Shown here piece after piece: positions 1 to 5,510 of a DNA stretch of 5,510 nt; the first letter of the stretch is position 1, and the number at the start of each line of letters is the position of its first letter. Both the position numbers and the translations under genes were made by a program. Source of the stretch: Candidatus Hebobacteria bacterium (GTDB taxonomy: Bacteria > Armatimonadota > Hebobacteria > Hebobacterales > Hebobacteraceae); NCBI GenBank assembly GCA_029821235.1, contig JALGTT010000099.1:1-5510 (forward strand), in the 5' to 3' direction. The notes beneath the pieces were generated by a model, which was not told where the DNA came from, searched no databases, and saw nothing but the letters and a program-made list of their open reading frames with translations.

Positions 1-747
1 GCCGGCCTTCACCAGCGCGTTCACCACCGAGGCCGACACTCCGGCCCGCCGCGCCAATTCCGCGGGGGGAAGCGCTCCCTCCTGCAGGGCGGCCCGCAGG
101 CAGGCGACGCGCTTCGCGGCCCGCTTCGGCGCCTCCCGGCAGTAGCGCTCCGCCGCCTCGCGGTCCGCCGCGGCGACCAGTCTCACCCGTCGCTGCCGCA
201 CCGCGGGCGGGCGGAGCGCGGCGGTCTCCTCGATCACCTGGTGGGATTTCAGCAGCTGCAGGAGGCGGGACAGCCGCGGGGCGGGCAGGAGACGCCGCAG
301 CGCGCCATGGCTCACCGGCTTCCCTGCCGCCTCCAGCGCCTGGAGCACCGCCCGCGCCTCCCGGTGGGAGCGCAGGGAGGGGGGAAGTTCCTCACCGGTG
401 AGGCGGAAACTGCGCGCGATGCGATACCTTCCGCCATGGGGGATGAACAGGCGGATCGCCTCACCCAGTTCGCACAGGTACCGCTCTGCGATCCAGGCGG
501 CCAGGGGCAGCGCGTCCTCCGAGAGGATGGAGCCCCCCTCCAGCACCGCCTCCACCTCCTTCAGGTCGGTGCGGTCGCTGCTGTCGCGGAGGGCGGCCAC
601 TACCCCGGCGACTGTGCGGGGGCCGAAGGGGACCAGCACCTGGGAGCCGGGTTCCACCCGGTCGGCCAGGCGCGCGGGGAGACGATAGGTGAACAATTGG
701 CTCAGGGCGCGCCCAGGGTCAGGGAGCACCTCCACATAGTCCGCCAT
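1..747 (-). CDS. priA: Primosomal protein N' (PriA), N-terminal 249 residues, partial
   Basis: PriA recognises stalled or collapsed replication forks and starts reloading of the replicative helicase. The reading frame is open from ATG 747 to the window edge with no stop (249 codons; full proteins are usually 700-850 residues), so only DNA-binding parts are visible. Residues about 4-106 match the 3'-end-binding domain: VEPGSQVLVPFG at 31-42 and WIAERYLCELGEAIRLFIP at 85-103 follow the family pattern closely. Residues about 125-190 look like the winged-helix domain. Residues 210-249 look like the helical stretch that precedes the helicase core. The start is supported by GAGG at 755-752, four bases upstream, and by alignment with the usual PriA N terminus. 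It lies 51 bp after metK in the same direction and is probably the last or near-last gene of the operon. Helicase motifs and zinc-binding cysteines lie outside the window, so it cannot be told whether this is a full helicase or the motif-degenerate actinobacterial type. Confidence 0.93.
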   Translation of the reverse strand, partial: MADYVEVLPDPGRALSQLFTYRLPARLADRVEPGSQVLVPFGPRTVAGVVAALRDSSDRTDLKEVEAVLEGGSILSEDALPLAAWIAERYLCELGEAIRLFIPHGGRYRIARSFRLTGEELPPSLRSHREARAVLQALEAAGKPVSHGALRRLLPAPRLSRLLQLLKSHQVIEETAALRPPAVRQRRVRLVAAADREAAERYCREAPKRAAKRVACLRAALQEGALPPAELARRAGVSASVVNALVKAG

Positions 748-768
748 CTTGCCTCAACTGGTGCGGTG

Positions 769-792
769 CGGCGCGGCCCTGGGGCCGCGCCG
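769..792. repeat. Perfect GC hairpin between metK and priA
   Basis: Two 11-bp arms, CGGCGCGGCCC and its exact reverse complement, are separated by 2 bp. The transcript could fold into a 10-bp, all-G·C stem with a 4-nt loop. It occupies nearly half of the 51-bp gap between the metK stop and the priA start. No T-tract follows on either strand, so it is not a standard intrinsic terminator. It may slow polymerase, protect the upstream mRNA from 3' exonucleases, or lower priA expression relative to metK. This role is inferred. Confidence 0.7.
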
Positions 793-798
793 TGACGT

Positions 799-1947
799 CT
801 ATCCCCCCACGGCCTTCTTCAGTTTCTCGGCCATGTCCGTCTGCTCCCAGAGCACCGGCAGGTCCGTGCGCCCGAAGTGGCCGTAGGCGGCGGTGGCCCG
901 GAACTGGGGCCGCCGCAGTTGCAACTTGTCGATGATCGCGCGCGGCCGCAGATCGAACAACTCCATACAGGTCTTCGCCAGTTTCTCGTCGTCCACCACC
1001 CCGGTCCCGAAGGTGTCCACCCAGAACCCCATCGGATCCGCGCGGCCGATGGCATAGGCGACCTGGGTCTCCACCCGCTCGGCGAGGCCGGCGGCCACGA
1101 TGTTCTTCGCCACATACCGCATCATGTAACTCGCCGACCGGTCCACCTTGGTGGCGTCCTTTCCCGAGAAACATCCGCCTCCGTGGCGCCCCATCCCGCC
1201 GTAGGTGTCCACGATGATCTTGCGCCCGGTGAGGCCGGTATCGGCCAGCGGGCCGCCCCGCTCGAAACTGCCGGTCGGGTTCACCAGGATCTCGGTGTTG
1301 TCGTCCATCATCTCCGGCGGGCAGATGGGATTCACCACCTGCTCGATGATGTCCGCCCGGATGCGCTCGTGGTCCACGCCCGGGCTGTGCTGGGCGGCGA
1401 TCACCACCTTCTTCAGGTGCACCGGGCGGTCTTTCTCATATCCCACCGTCACCTGGGACTTGCCGTCCGGCCGCAGATAGGGGATATCGCCCAGCCGTCT
1501 GATCTCCGCCAGCCGCCGCACCAGTTTGTGGGCGAGCATGATGGGCATCGGCATCAGTTCGGGCGTCTCCTTGCACGCGTACCCGAACATCATCCCCTGA
1601 TCGCCCGCTCCCCCCACATCCACGCCCAGCGCGATGTCCGGGGACTGCTCCTGAATCGCGGTCATCACCCCGGAGACCTCGCTGTCGAACCCGAACTTGG
1701 CGCGGGTGTAGCCGATCTCCTGGATGGTGCTTCGCACCACCGCGGGGATGTCCACATATCCCTTGGTGGTCACCTCCCCGGCGACGATCGCCAGGCCCGT
1801 GCTGATCAGCGTCTCCACCGCCACCCGGCTCTCCGGGTCCTGCTCCAGCATGGCGTCCAGGATGGCATCCGAGATCTGGTCCGCCATCTTGTCCGGGTGG
1901 CCCTCCGTCACAGATTCCGAGGTAAACAGATAGTGCTCCGATGTCAT
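799..1947 (-). CDS. metK: S-adenosylmethionine synthetase (methionine adenosyltransferase)
   Basis: This cytosolic enzyme makes S-adenosylmethionine from methionine and ATP, releasing phosphate and pyrophosphate. It supplies the methyl donor for DNA, RNA, protein and small-molecule methylation. The 382-residue length is typical for bacteria. Family signatures are present in order: FTSESVTEGHPDK at 8-20 (ATP/metal-binding histidine 17), the GAGDQG hexapeptide at 113-118, DGKSQVTV at 161-168, and the phosphate-binding loop GGGCFSGKDATKVDRSA at 256-272. The C terminus has the usual TAAYGHFGR at 352-360 and WE-TD at 368-371. Cysteine 259 sits where many family members have alanine (GGGAFSGKD); this is conservative. 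ATG 1947 is preceded by AAAGGA at 1961-1956. It lies 42 bp after coaBC and 51 bp before priA. A SAM riboswitch is unlikely because the gap upstream is far too short. Confidence 0.98.
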   Translation of the reverse strand: MTSEHYLFTSESVTEGHPDKMADQISDAILDAMLEQDPESRVAVETLISTGLAIVAGEVTTKGYVDIPAVVRSTIQEIGYTRAKFGFDSEVSGVMTAIQEQSPDIALGVDVGGAGDQGMMFGYACKETPELMPMPIMLAHKLVRRLAEIRRLGDIPYLRPDGKSQVTVGYEKDRPVHLKKVVIAAQHSPGVDHERIRADIIEQVVNPICPPEMMDDNTEILVNPTGSFERGGPLADTGLTGRKIIVDTYGGMGRHGGGCFSGKDATKVDRSASYMMRYVAKNIVAAGLAERVETQVAYAIGRADPMGFWVDTFGTGVVDDEKLAKTCMELFDLRPRAIIDKLQLRRPQFRATAAYGHFGRTDLPVLWEQTDMAEKLKKAVGG

Positions 1948-1955
1948 CCGACAGG

Positions 1956-1961
1956 TCCTTT
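1956..1961 (-). promoter_or_regulatory. Ribosome binding site of metK
   Basis: AAAGGA lies 8 bases upstream of the metK ATG in the 42-bp gap after coaBC. It fixes the metK start. The gap holds no recognisable promoter, so metK is probably read from the operon transcript. Confidence 0.6.
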
Positions 1962-1989
1962 CTCGCCAGGCCCGGGGAGCGAATCCCAG

Positions 1990-3219
1990 TCAGCCCTGAG
2001 CATCCGTTCTCCCGCCCTGGCCGCACAGCCCCTTCACCACCTCCCACACCCGGTCCGCGAAGTCCGGCTTCGGCATCTTGTCCAGCCGAACCTCGCCTCC
2101 ATCCGCCAGCAGCAGGACTCCCGCGTTCTCCTCCACCTCGAAACCGGTGTCCTCGGCGGAGACATCATTCGCCACGATCGCGTCCAGGCCCTTCTTCTTC
2201 ATCTTCTCCCTGGCGCGGGAGAGGAGGTCCTCGGTCTCCGCCGCGAATCCCACCACGATCTGCCCCTTCCGCTTCCCGCGCGCGCACTCCGCCACGATGT
2301 CCGCGGTGGGTTGCAGCTCCACGGTGAGCGGCCCCTCCCCCCGCTTCATCTTCGCGCTCTCCGCGCGCGCCGGCCGATAATCCGCCACCGCGGCCGCCGC
2401 GATCATCACATCACACTCCCCGAAGCGCTGCTCGACCGCCTCCCGCATCTCCTCCGCGGTGGTCACCCGCACCATCTCACACCCCTGCGGGGCCGGCAGC
2501 TCCGTGGGGCCGGACACCAGGGTCACCTGCGCCCCCCGCCGGGCCGCCGCCTCCGCCAGCGCGTACCCCATCCGGCCGCTGGAGCGGTTCGAGATGAACC
2601 GCACCGGGTCCAGCGGCTCCCGGGTGGGCCCCGCGGTCACCAGCACCCGCAGCCCCTGGAGGTCTCCCTTGCTCGCCGCGCGCACCACCGCCTCGACGAT
2701 GGTCTCCGGGTCGGCCAGCCGCCCCTGTCCCACCGCGCCGGAGGCCAGTTCTCCCTCCGCCGGCTCCACGATCACCGCGCCCCGGCCCCGCAGCCGGTCC
2801 AGGTTCTCCCTGGTGGCGGGATGCAGGAACATGTTGGTGTTCATGGCGGGCGCGACGACCAGGGGCGCCTGAGAGGCCAGCGCCACCGCATAGATGAACT
2901 CGTCGGCCAGCCCCAGGGCCAACTTGGCGATGGCGTTCGCGCTGGCCGGGGCCACCACCACCGCGCTCGCCCGCTGGGCGAGGGAGACGTGTTTTACCTC
3001 CCACTCCTCCGGGGCCTCGAACATGTCCACCGTCACCGGGTTGCGGGTGAGCGTGCGCAGGGTGAGGGGGGTGATGAACTCACAGCCGGCGCGGGTGAGA
3101 GTGGCGTGGACTTCCGCGCCCGCCTTCATCAGCCGACGCGCCACCTCCGCCCCCTTGTAGGCGGCGATGCTGCCCGTGATGCCCAGTACTATCGTCTTGC
3201 CGGCGAGAGGTCTATCCAT
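1990..3219 (-). CDS. coaBC: Bifunctional phosphopantothenoylcysteine decarboxylase / phosphopantothenate–cysteine ligase
   Basis: This enzyme catalyses two consecutive steps of coenzyme A synthesis. CoaB joins cysteine to 4'-phosphopantothenate with CTP, and CoaC, an FMN flavoprotein, decarboxylates the product to 4'-phosphopantetheine. Its 409 residues are normal for the fused bacterial protein. The CoaC half (about 5-180) has the flavin-binding GITGSIAAYK at 13-22, the active-site histidine in VKHVSLAQRA (H77), PASANAIAK at 91-99 and the substrate-binding PAMNTNM at 124-130 (N127). The CoaB half (about 190-400) has VTAGPTREPLDPVRFISNRS at 194-213, SGRMGYALAEAA at 214-225, AAAVADYRP at 275-283, the lysine motif AKMKRGEG at 289-296 and VGFAAETED at 323-331. 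One oddity is the flexible loop ELASGAVGQGRLAD (157-170): it has serine 160 where E. coli has catalytic cysteine 158. The ATG overlaps the end of gmk by 8 bp (ATGGATAG), implying coupled translation. Confidence 0.97.
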   Translation of the reverse strand: MDRPLAGKTIVLGITGSIAAYKGAEVARRLMKAGAEVHATLTRAGCEFITPLTLRTLTRNPVTVDMFEAPEEWEVKHVSLAQRASAVVVAPASANAIAKLALGLADEFIYAVALASQAPLVVAPAMNTNMFLHPATRENLDRLRGRGAVIVEPAEGELASGAVGQGRLADPETIVEAVVRAASKGDLQGLRVLVTAGPTREPLDPVRFISNRSSGRMGYALAEAAARRGAQVTLVSGPTELPAPQGCEMVRVTTAEEMREAVEQRFGECDVMIAAAAVADYRPARAESAKMKRGEGPLTVELQPTADIVAECARGKRKGQIVVGFAAETEDLLSRAREKMKKKGLDAIVANDVSAEDTGFEVEENAGVLLLADGGEVRLDKMPKPDFADRVWEVVKGLCGQGGRTDAQG

Positions 3220-3847
3220 TCTCCCACTCTAGCAATCGGTCGGTATCCATCCGGCTTACCCGCGCCCGCTCCGCGGTGAGGATGGCCAGCAACTTCGAGG
3301 CGGCGCGGGACACGCGGTCGTTCACGATCACGTAGTCGTAGCGGTGCACCTGCTTCTTCTCCTGGAGCGCCACCTCCAGGCGGGCCTGCTGCACCTCTTC
3401 GTCTTCGCTTCTGCGGCCTGCCAGGCGCCGTTTCAGCGCCTGCCAGGAGGGGGGAAGCATGTAGATGAGGACTGCGTCCGGGCGGCGCCTGCGCACCTGC
3501 ATCGCACCCTTGACCTCGATCTCCAGCACCACATCGTAGCCCTCCTCCAACTGCCGGTCAACCCAATCCGCGGGAGTGCCGTACTGGTGCCCCAGGTACT
3601 CCGCGTGCTCCAACATCTCGCCCCGGCGCACCATGGAGGCGAACTGCTTCGGGCTGCGGAAGAAATAGTCCACCCCCTCCCGCTCGCCGGGCCGCGGCTT
3701 GCGCGTGGTCACCGATATGGAGCGCCGGATCCGCCGCGCCGCCTCCGTCCTCCTGGCCATCGCGGCATCCACCACCGTGCCCTTCCCCACCCCCGAGGGG
3801 CCGGACACCACCACCAGCAGCCCGCGTCCGTTGCCGGGGGCCCTCAC
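3212..3847 (-). CDS. gmk: Guanylate kinase
   Basis: This cytosolic enzyme phosphorylates GMP to GDP with ATP, feeding GTP and dGTP synthesis and recycling of (p)ppGpp-linked nucleotides. With the start chosen here it has 211 residues, close to the family norm. Visible motifs are the P-loop GPSGVGK at 16-22, the GMP-binding SVTTRKPRPGEREGVDYFF at 45-63, YGTP at 89-92 (preceded by GHQ where GNQ or GNY is usual), LEIEVKGA at 108-115, MLPPS at 130-134, the lid region RLAGRRSEDEEVQQARL at 141-157, and YDYVIVND at 170-177. The start is GTG 3847, which overlaps the stop of the BON gene as GTGA. GGTGG lies a short way upstream. An in-frame GTG at 3862 would add five residues but has no ribosome binding site. 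The usual downstream partner rpoZ is absent: coaBC begins inside the last codons of gmk. Confidence 0.96.
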   Translation of the reverse strand: MRAPGNGRGLLVVVSGPSGVGKGTVVDAAMARRTEAARRIRRSISVTTRKPRPGEREGVDYFFRSPKQFASMVRRGEMLEHAEYLGHQYGTPADWVDRQLEEGYDVVLEIEVKGAMQVRRRRPDAVLIYMLPPSWQALKRRLAGRRSEDEEVQQARLEVALQEKKQVHRYDYVIVNDRVSRAASKLLAILTAERARVSRMDTDRLLEWENG

Positions 3848-4095
3848 AAGATGTCCACCCACTTGATGCGGTTGTCAATCCCCCGCACCCCGGGGATGCG
3901 CAGGATCAAGTTCTCGATGATCTCCATCTCTTTCTTCCAGTCCGGTATCTTCTGGTGCCGGGTGGGCCCCAACTCCCCTCCCAGGTAGGCCACCCCGTGA
4001 ATCACCTTCACATCCAGCTTCGAGGTGTTCAATTCTCTCCTGATGATTTCGCTCTTCACCTTGCGCGTCAGGCGCGCGTCCTCCGGCCTCGCCAT
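3844..4095 (-). CDS. Small cytosolic BON-domain protein
   Basis: This 83-residue protein consists of little more than one BON domain, the alpha/beta fold also found in OsmY and secretin-associated proteins and thought to bind lipid or membrane surfaces. The match rests on the pattern: an amphipathic helix (about 6-21), a strand pair LDVKVIHGVAYLGGEL (27-42) with the conserved glycine after a short turn, a second helix (about 52-66), and the hallmark IPGVRGIDNRIKWV at 67-80. The segment GPTRHQKIPDWKKE between strand and helix is longer than in a minimal BON repeat. There is no signal peptide or membrane helix, so it should be cytosolic, unlike OsmY. ATG 4095 follows the upstream stop by 6 bp, with GAGGAG 9 bases before it, and the stop overlaps gmk by 4 bp. 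It occupies the place before gmk held by remA in Firmicutes or mihF in Actinobacteria. It does not resemble either, and its function is unknown. Confidence 0.8.
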   Translation of the reverse strand: MARPEDARLTRKVKSEIIRRELNTSKLDVKVIHGVAYLGGELGPTRHQKIPDWKKEMEIIENLILRIPGVRGIDNRIKWVDIL

Positions 4096-4101
4096 CGCTC
4101 C

Positions 4102-4827
4102 TCACTCCTCTTCTCGTCCGGCGTCTCCTTCCACCACGATTCTGGTCGCGGACTGACCGTGGTAGAGATTTGGGCTCGACTCCAACTTCACCACCAATTG
4201 ATGTTCCCCGGTCTGCTTCGGGATCAACTCCAGTTTCCCCGTCTGGCGCTCGCCGCCCCCCAGCGATCCCAGCTCCAGCGCCCACCAGCCTCTCTCCTCC
4301 AGCCATCGCCCCGGTCCCTGGGGCTGCCCCCGGACCTCGAAGTTCTGGAGGGATTCCTTGTCTATCAGGAGCCGCACCTCCTTCGCCGCCACCGGCGATA
4401 CGTTCCGCACCTCCCACGCCAGCGTGCGGGGAACGCCCACCTCCGCCGATCCGGCGTCCACCGCCAACTCCAGGCGGAGCACCGGCCTCGGCGCGGGCGT
4501 GGGAGGGGACACCTCCCTGAGTTGCCACAGGGCGAGCACGAGCGTGAACAGGGTGGCGGCAAGGCCCACTGCGATCCAGATCCACGGCGCTTTGCTCCGC
4601 ACCTCGTGAGAGCGCCGAAAGGTGTGGTAGCTGCACGGGGGCGTCGCCTCCGGGCCCACCTCGAACAGGCCCGCCACCGCCGACTGCGTACAACTCAACT
4701 GCTGGTCATCGAACCACTGACAAGCCCCGCACTTGGCTAGGTTGTCCTGACAACCCACGCAAAACGGAAAATCCGGAGCCTCCGTGTCGTTGATCGCGCC
4801 GCACCGAGTACACCTGACCTGGGGCAA
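4102..4827 (-). CDS. Membrane-anchored protein with N-terminal zinc-binding module and C-terminal beta-rich domain
   Basis: I do not recognise a named family for the whole 241-residue protein. Residues 1-70 carry eight cysteines and a histidine in two apparent metal sites: CxxC at 6/9 with CxxC at 23/26 forms a typical zinc ribbon, and CxxC at 33/36 with C46 and C65 (followed by H68) could form a second. A positively charged linker (71-79, RRSHEVRSK) leads to one hydrophobic helix at about 81-103. A proline-rich stretch, then about 130 residues of alternating beta pattern, follows (LRLELAVDAG, LAWEVRNVSP, TGKLELIPKQTGEHQLVVKL). This resembles immunoglobulin-like or CARDB-type exported domains that contain NVSP-like turns. 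The positive-inside rule puts the zinc module in the cytoplasm and the beta domain outside. The start is TTG 4827: an in-frame TGA at 4845-4843 rules out a longer form, and GGAGG lies 9 bases upstream. It is the first gene after the promoter and is 6 bp from the BON gene. A sensor or scaffold role is only a guess. Confidence 0.85.
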   Translation of the reverse strand: MPQVRCTRCGAINDTEAPDFPFCVGCQDNLAKCGACQWFDDQQLSCTQSAVAGLFEVGPEATPPCSYHTFRRSHEVRSKAPWIWIAVGLAATLFTLVLALWQLREVSPPTPAPRPVLRLELAVDAGSAEVGVPRTLAWEVRNVSPVAAKEVRLLIDKESLQNFEVRGQPQGPGRWLEERGWWALELGSLGGGERQTGKLELIPKQTGEHQLVVKLESSPNLYHGQSATRIVVEGDAGREEE

Positions 4828-4836
4828 TCTAGCCTG

Positions 4837-4841
4837 CCTCC
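4837..4841 (-). promoter_or_regulatory. Ribosome binding site fixing the TTG start of the first operon gene
   Basis: GGAGG lies 9 bases before TTG 4827. An in-frame TGA overlaps this region at 4845-4843, so translation of the zinc-ribbon protein must begin at this TTG or further inside. The CxxC motif starts only five residues in. Confidence 0.7.
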
Positions 4842-4919
4842 GTCACCCCTGCCGTGGGGCGGCCAGTCCTGCACCCGCCCTCCTCCGCCCTCAGACGGGC
4901 TCTGCCCGGCAGCAATCCC

Positions 4920-4960
4920 GCGCGCCCAGATTGCGCCTCCGTCGGACGGCCCGGGCGCGC
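4920..4960 (-). repeat. Inverted repeat in the operon leader
   Basis: In the untranslated leader of about 150 nt between the promoter and TTG 4827, GCGCGCCC (4960-4953) pairs exactly with GGGCGCGC (4927-4920). G·U, G·C and G·U pairs extend the stem inward to about 11 bp. The 25-nt interior contains CCGTC and GACGG, which could make a short inner hairpin. A smaller hairpin, CGGGC-AGA-GCCCG, follows at 4908-4896. No U-tract follows, so this is not a terminator, and it matches no riboswitch class I know. In such G+C-rich DNA, chance pairing cannot be excluded. Confidence 0.45.
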
Positions 4961-4984
4961 TCACCGCCGCCCACCACCGGCGCG

Positions 4985-5014
4985 ATTATAGTCATGCCCC
5001 AAGACAGGTGTCAA
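4985..5014 (-). promoter_or_regulatory. Consensus sigma-70-type promoter of the operon
   Basis: On the minus strand a perfect -35 box TTGACA (5014-5009) and a perfect -10 box TATAAT (4990-4985) are separated by 18 bp. Transcription should start near 4978, giving a leader of about 150 nt before the zinc-ribbon gene. In this G+C-rich sequence two exact hexamers at near-ideal spacing are very unlikely by chance. The position, in the only long gap of the window and upstream of the operon's first gene, agrees. The housekeeping sigma factor is the expected reader. No operator is evident. Confidence 0.88.
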
Positions 5015-5101
5015 GGAAAGCCCGCGGCCTGGGGAGGTCCACCGAACAACACCGCGCTCCTCCACTCGCCGCGGCCGCGTCCGGCAGGTCGCGCCCCGCG
5101 C

Positions 5102-5510
5102 TCACGCGGACAGGGCGGCCGCCAGAGGCGCCGGCGCCGGGGCCGTCTCCCCGGCCTGCTCCCTCGCCGCCGCCCACAGGTAGAGGCACGTGTAGTAGGC
5201 GGTGCGGACATACTGGGTGAAGGCCATCACCACCGCCAGGAACAACCCCGCACCGGCCAGCGCGATCAGGCCCGCCTCCATGCCCAGGGAGCGAATGACC
5301 AGCAGCACCCCGGACAGTGCCGCCAGCACCGCGCCCACCATCACGAGTTGCATCACCACCGTCACCGCGATTTCGCCCGTCGCGATGGGCAGCAATTGTC
5401 TGCTGTGCAGCGCTCTGGCCCGCTCCGCCGCCCTCCTCAACGGGACGTCCTCCAGGATGATGATGGGGAGAAGCAGAAACGACGCCACCGTCCACACCTT
5501 GTCTATCGCC
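5102..5510 (-). CDS. Multi-pass membrane protein, C-terminal part, DUF6159-like
   Basis: The frame is open from the window edge to the TGA at 5104-5102, giving 135 visible residues; the N terminus lies outside. The first visible residues, AIDKVWTVASFLLLPIIILE, continue into DVPLRRAAERARAL. This follows the pattern of DUF6159-type integral membrane proteins, in which a hydrophobic segment ending in P-x-x-x-x-E is followed by a basic amphipathic helix. Two long hydrophobic segments come next, at about visible residues 46-72 and 78-103. A tail with tyrosines (VRTAYYTCLYLWAAA) and an Ala/Pro-rich end completes the protein. Function is unknown, and the family assignment rests on pattern recall only. 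A GTG at 5497 is in frame but falls inside the conserved segment, so it is unlikely to be the true start. It is separated from the operon by 274 bp containing the operon's own promoter, so it is probably a separate unit. No intrinsic terminator is visible after its stop. Confidence 0.7.
   Translation of the reverse strand, partial: AIDKVWTVASFLLLPIIILEDVPLRRAAERARALHSRQLLPIATGEIAVTVVMQLVMVGAVLAALSGVLLVIRSLGMEAGLIALAGAGLFLAVVMAFTQYVRTAYYTCLYLWAAAREQAGETAPAPAPLAAALSA

Noticed and set aside
1948..1989. SAM riboswitch upstream of metK
   Set aside because: Only 42 bp separate coaBC from metK, too short for a known SAM riboswitch, and no suitable stem pattern is visible.
877..3279. Very long open frame on the plus strand (800 codons), antisense to metK and coaBC
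   Set aside because: It lies opposite two unmistakable enzymes, and its translation is rich in His, Arg, Pro and Gly with no recognisable domain. Such antisense frames are expected in G+C-rich coding DNA, where stop codons are rare.
3848..3862. Longer guanylate kinase start at GTG 3862
   Set aside because: It has no ribosome binding site and deepens the overlap with the BON gene to 19 bp. GTG 3847 gives the common GTGA overlap and a typical N-terminal length.
3955..4740. Plus-strand open frame of 261 codons opposite the zinc-ribbon and BON genes
   Set aside because: The translation is Arg/His/Pro/Leu-rich without motifs. The minus strand carries ordered cysteine pairs, a membrane helix and close gene spacing, which make it the real coding strand.
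4737..4964. Possible 75-codon minus-strand gene in the operon leader, starting at GTG 4964
   Set aside because: It overlaps the zinc-ribbon gene in another frame, is low in complexity, lacks a convincing ribosome binding site, and its end is only a frame-shifted reading of the zinc-ribbon module.
5015..5101. Terminator after the DUF6159-like gene
   Set aside because: The stretch has a GCGGCCGC palindrome at 5071-5078 but no stable stem followed by a T-tract, so no intrinsic terminator can be supported.

Overview
The window is 5.5 kb of G+C-rich bacterial chromosome, densely packed, with every supported gene on the minus strand. It holds most of one housekeeping operon, the promoter that probably drives it, and the 3' end of an unrelated membrane-protein gene upstream. 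The gene order gmk–coaBC–metK–priA, the high G+C and the mix of GTG and TTG starts fit a high-G+C bacterium. Actinobacteria keep gmk–rpoZ–coaBC–metK–priA and Firmicutes keep remA–gmk–rpoZ–coaBC–priA. The zinc-ribbon and BON genes at the head of this operon match neither layout exactly. A less-studied lineage such as Armatimonadota, Chloroflexota or a deep high-G+C Firmicute is possible, but the window alone cannot settle this.

Layout, in transcription order from high to low coordinates: (1) 5510-5102, C-terminal part of a multi-pass membrane protein resembling DUF6159. (2) 5101-4828, a 274-bp intergenic region with an exact TTGACA-N18-TATAAT promoter at 5014-4985 and a leader of about 150 nt containing a long inverted repeat. 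(3) 4827-4102, a protein with an N-terminal zinc-binding module, one membrane helix and a C-terminal beta-rich domain. (4) 4095-3844, an 83-residue BON-domain protein. (5) 3847-3212, guanylate kinase. (6) 3219-1990, the bifunctional CoaBC of coenzyme A synthesis. (7) 1947-799, S-adenosylmethionine synthetase. (8) 747-1, the N-terminal third of primosomal protein PriA, running off the window.

The first four operon genes are separated by 6 bp or overlap by 4 to 8 bp, which implies translational coupling. Gaps of 42 and 51 bp follow, before metK and before priA. The operon joins nucleotide (GDP), coenzyme A and S-adenosylmethionine synthesis with replication restart, a common bacterial grouping. 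Its departures from the usual layout are the absence of rpoZ between gmk and coaBC, a cytosolic BON protein directly before gmk, and a membrane-anchored zinc-ribbon protein as the first gene. No mobile element, CRISPR array, tRNA, rRNA or clear previously undescribed multi-gene system was found.
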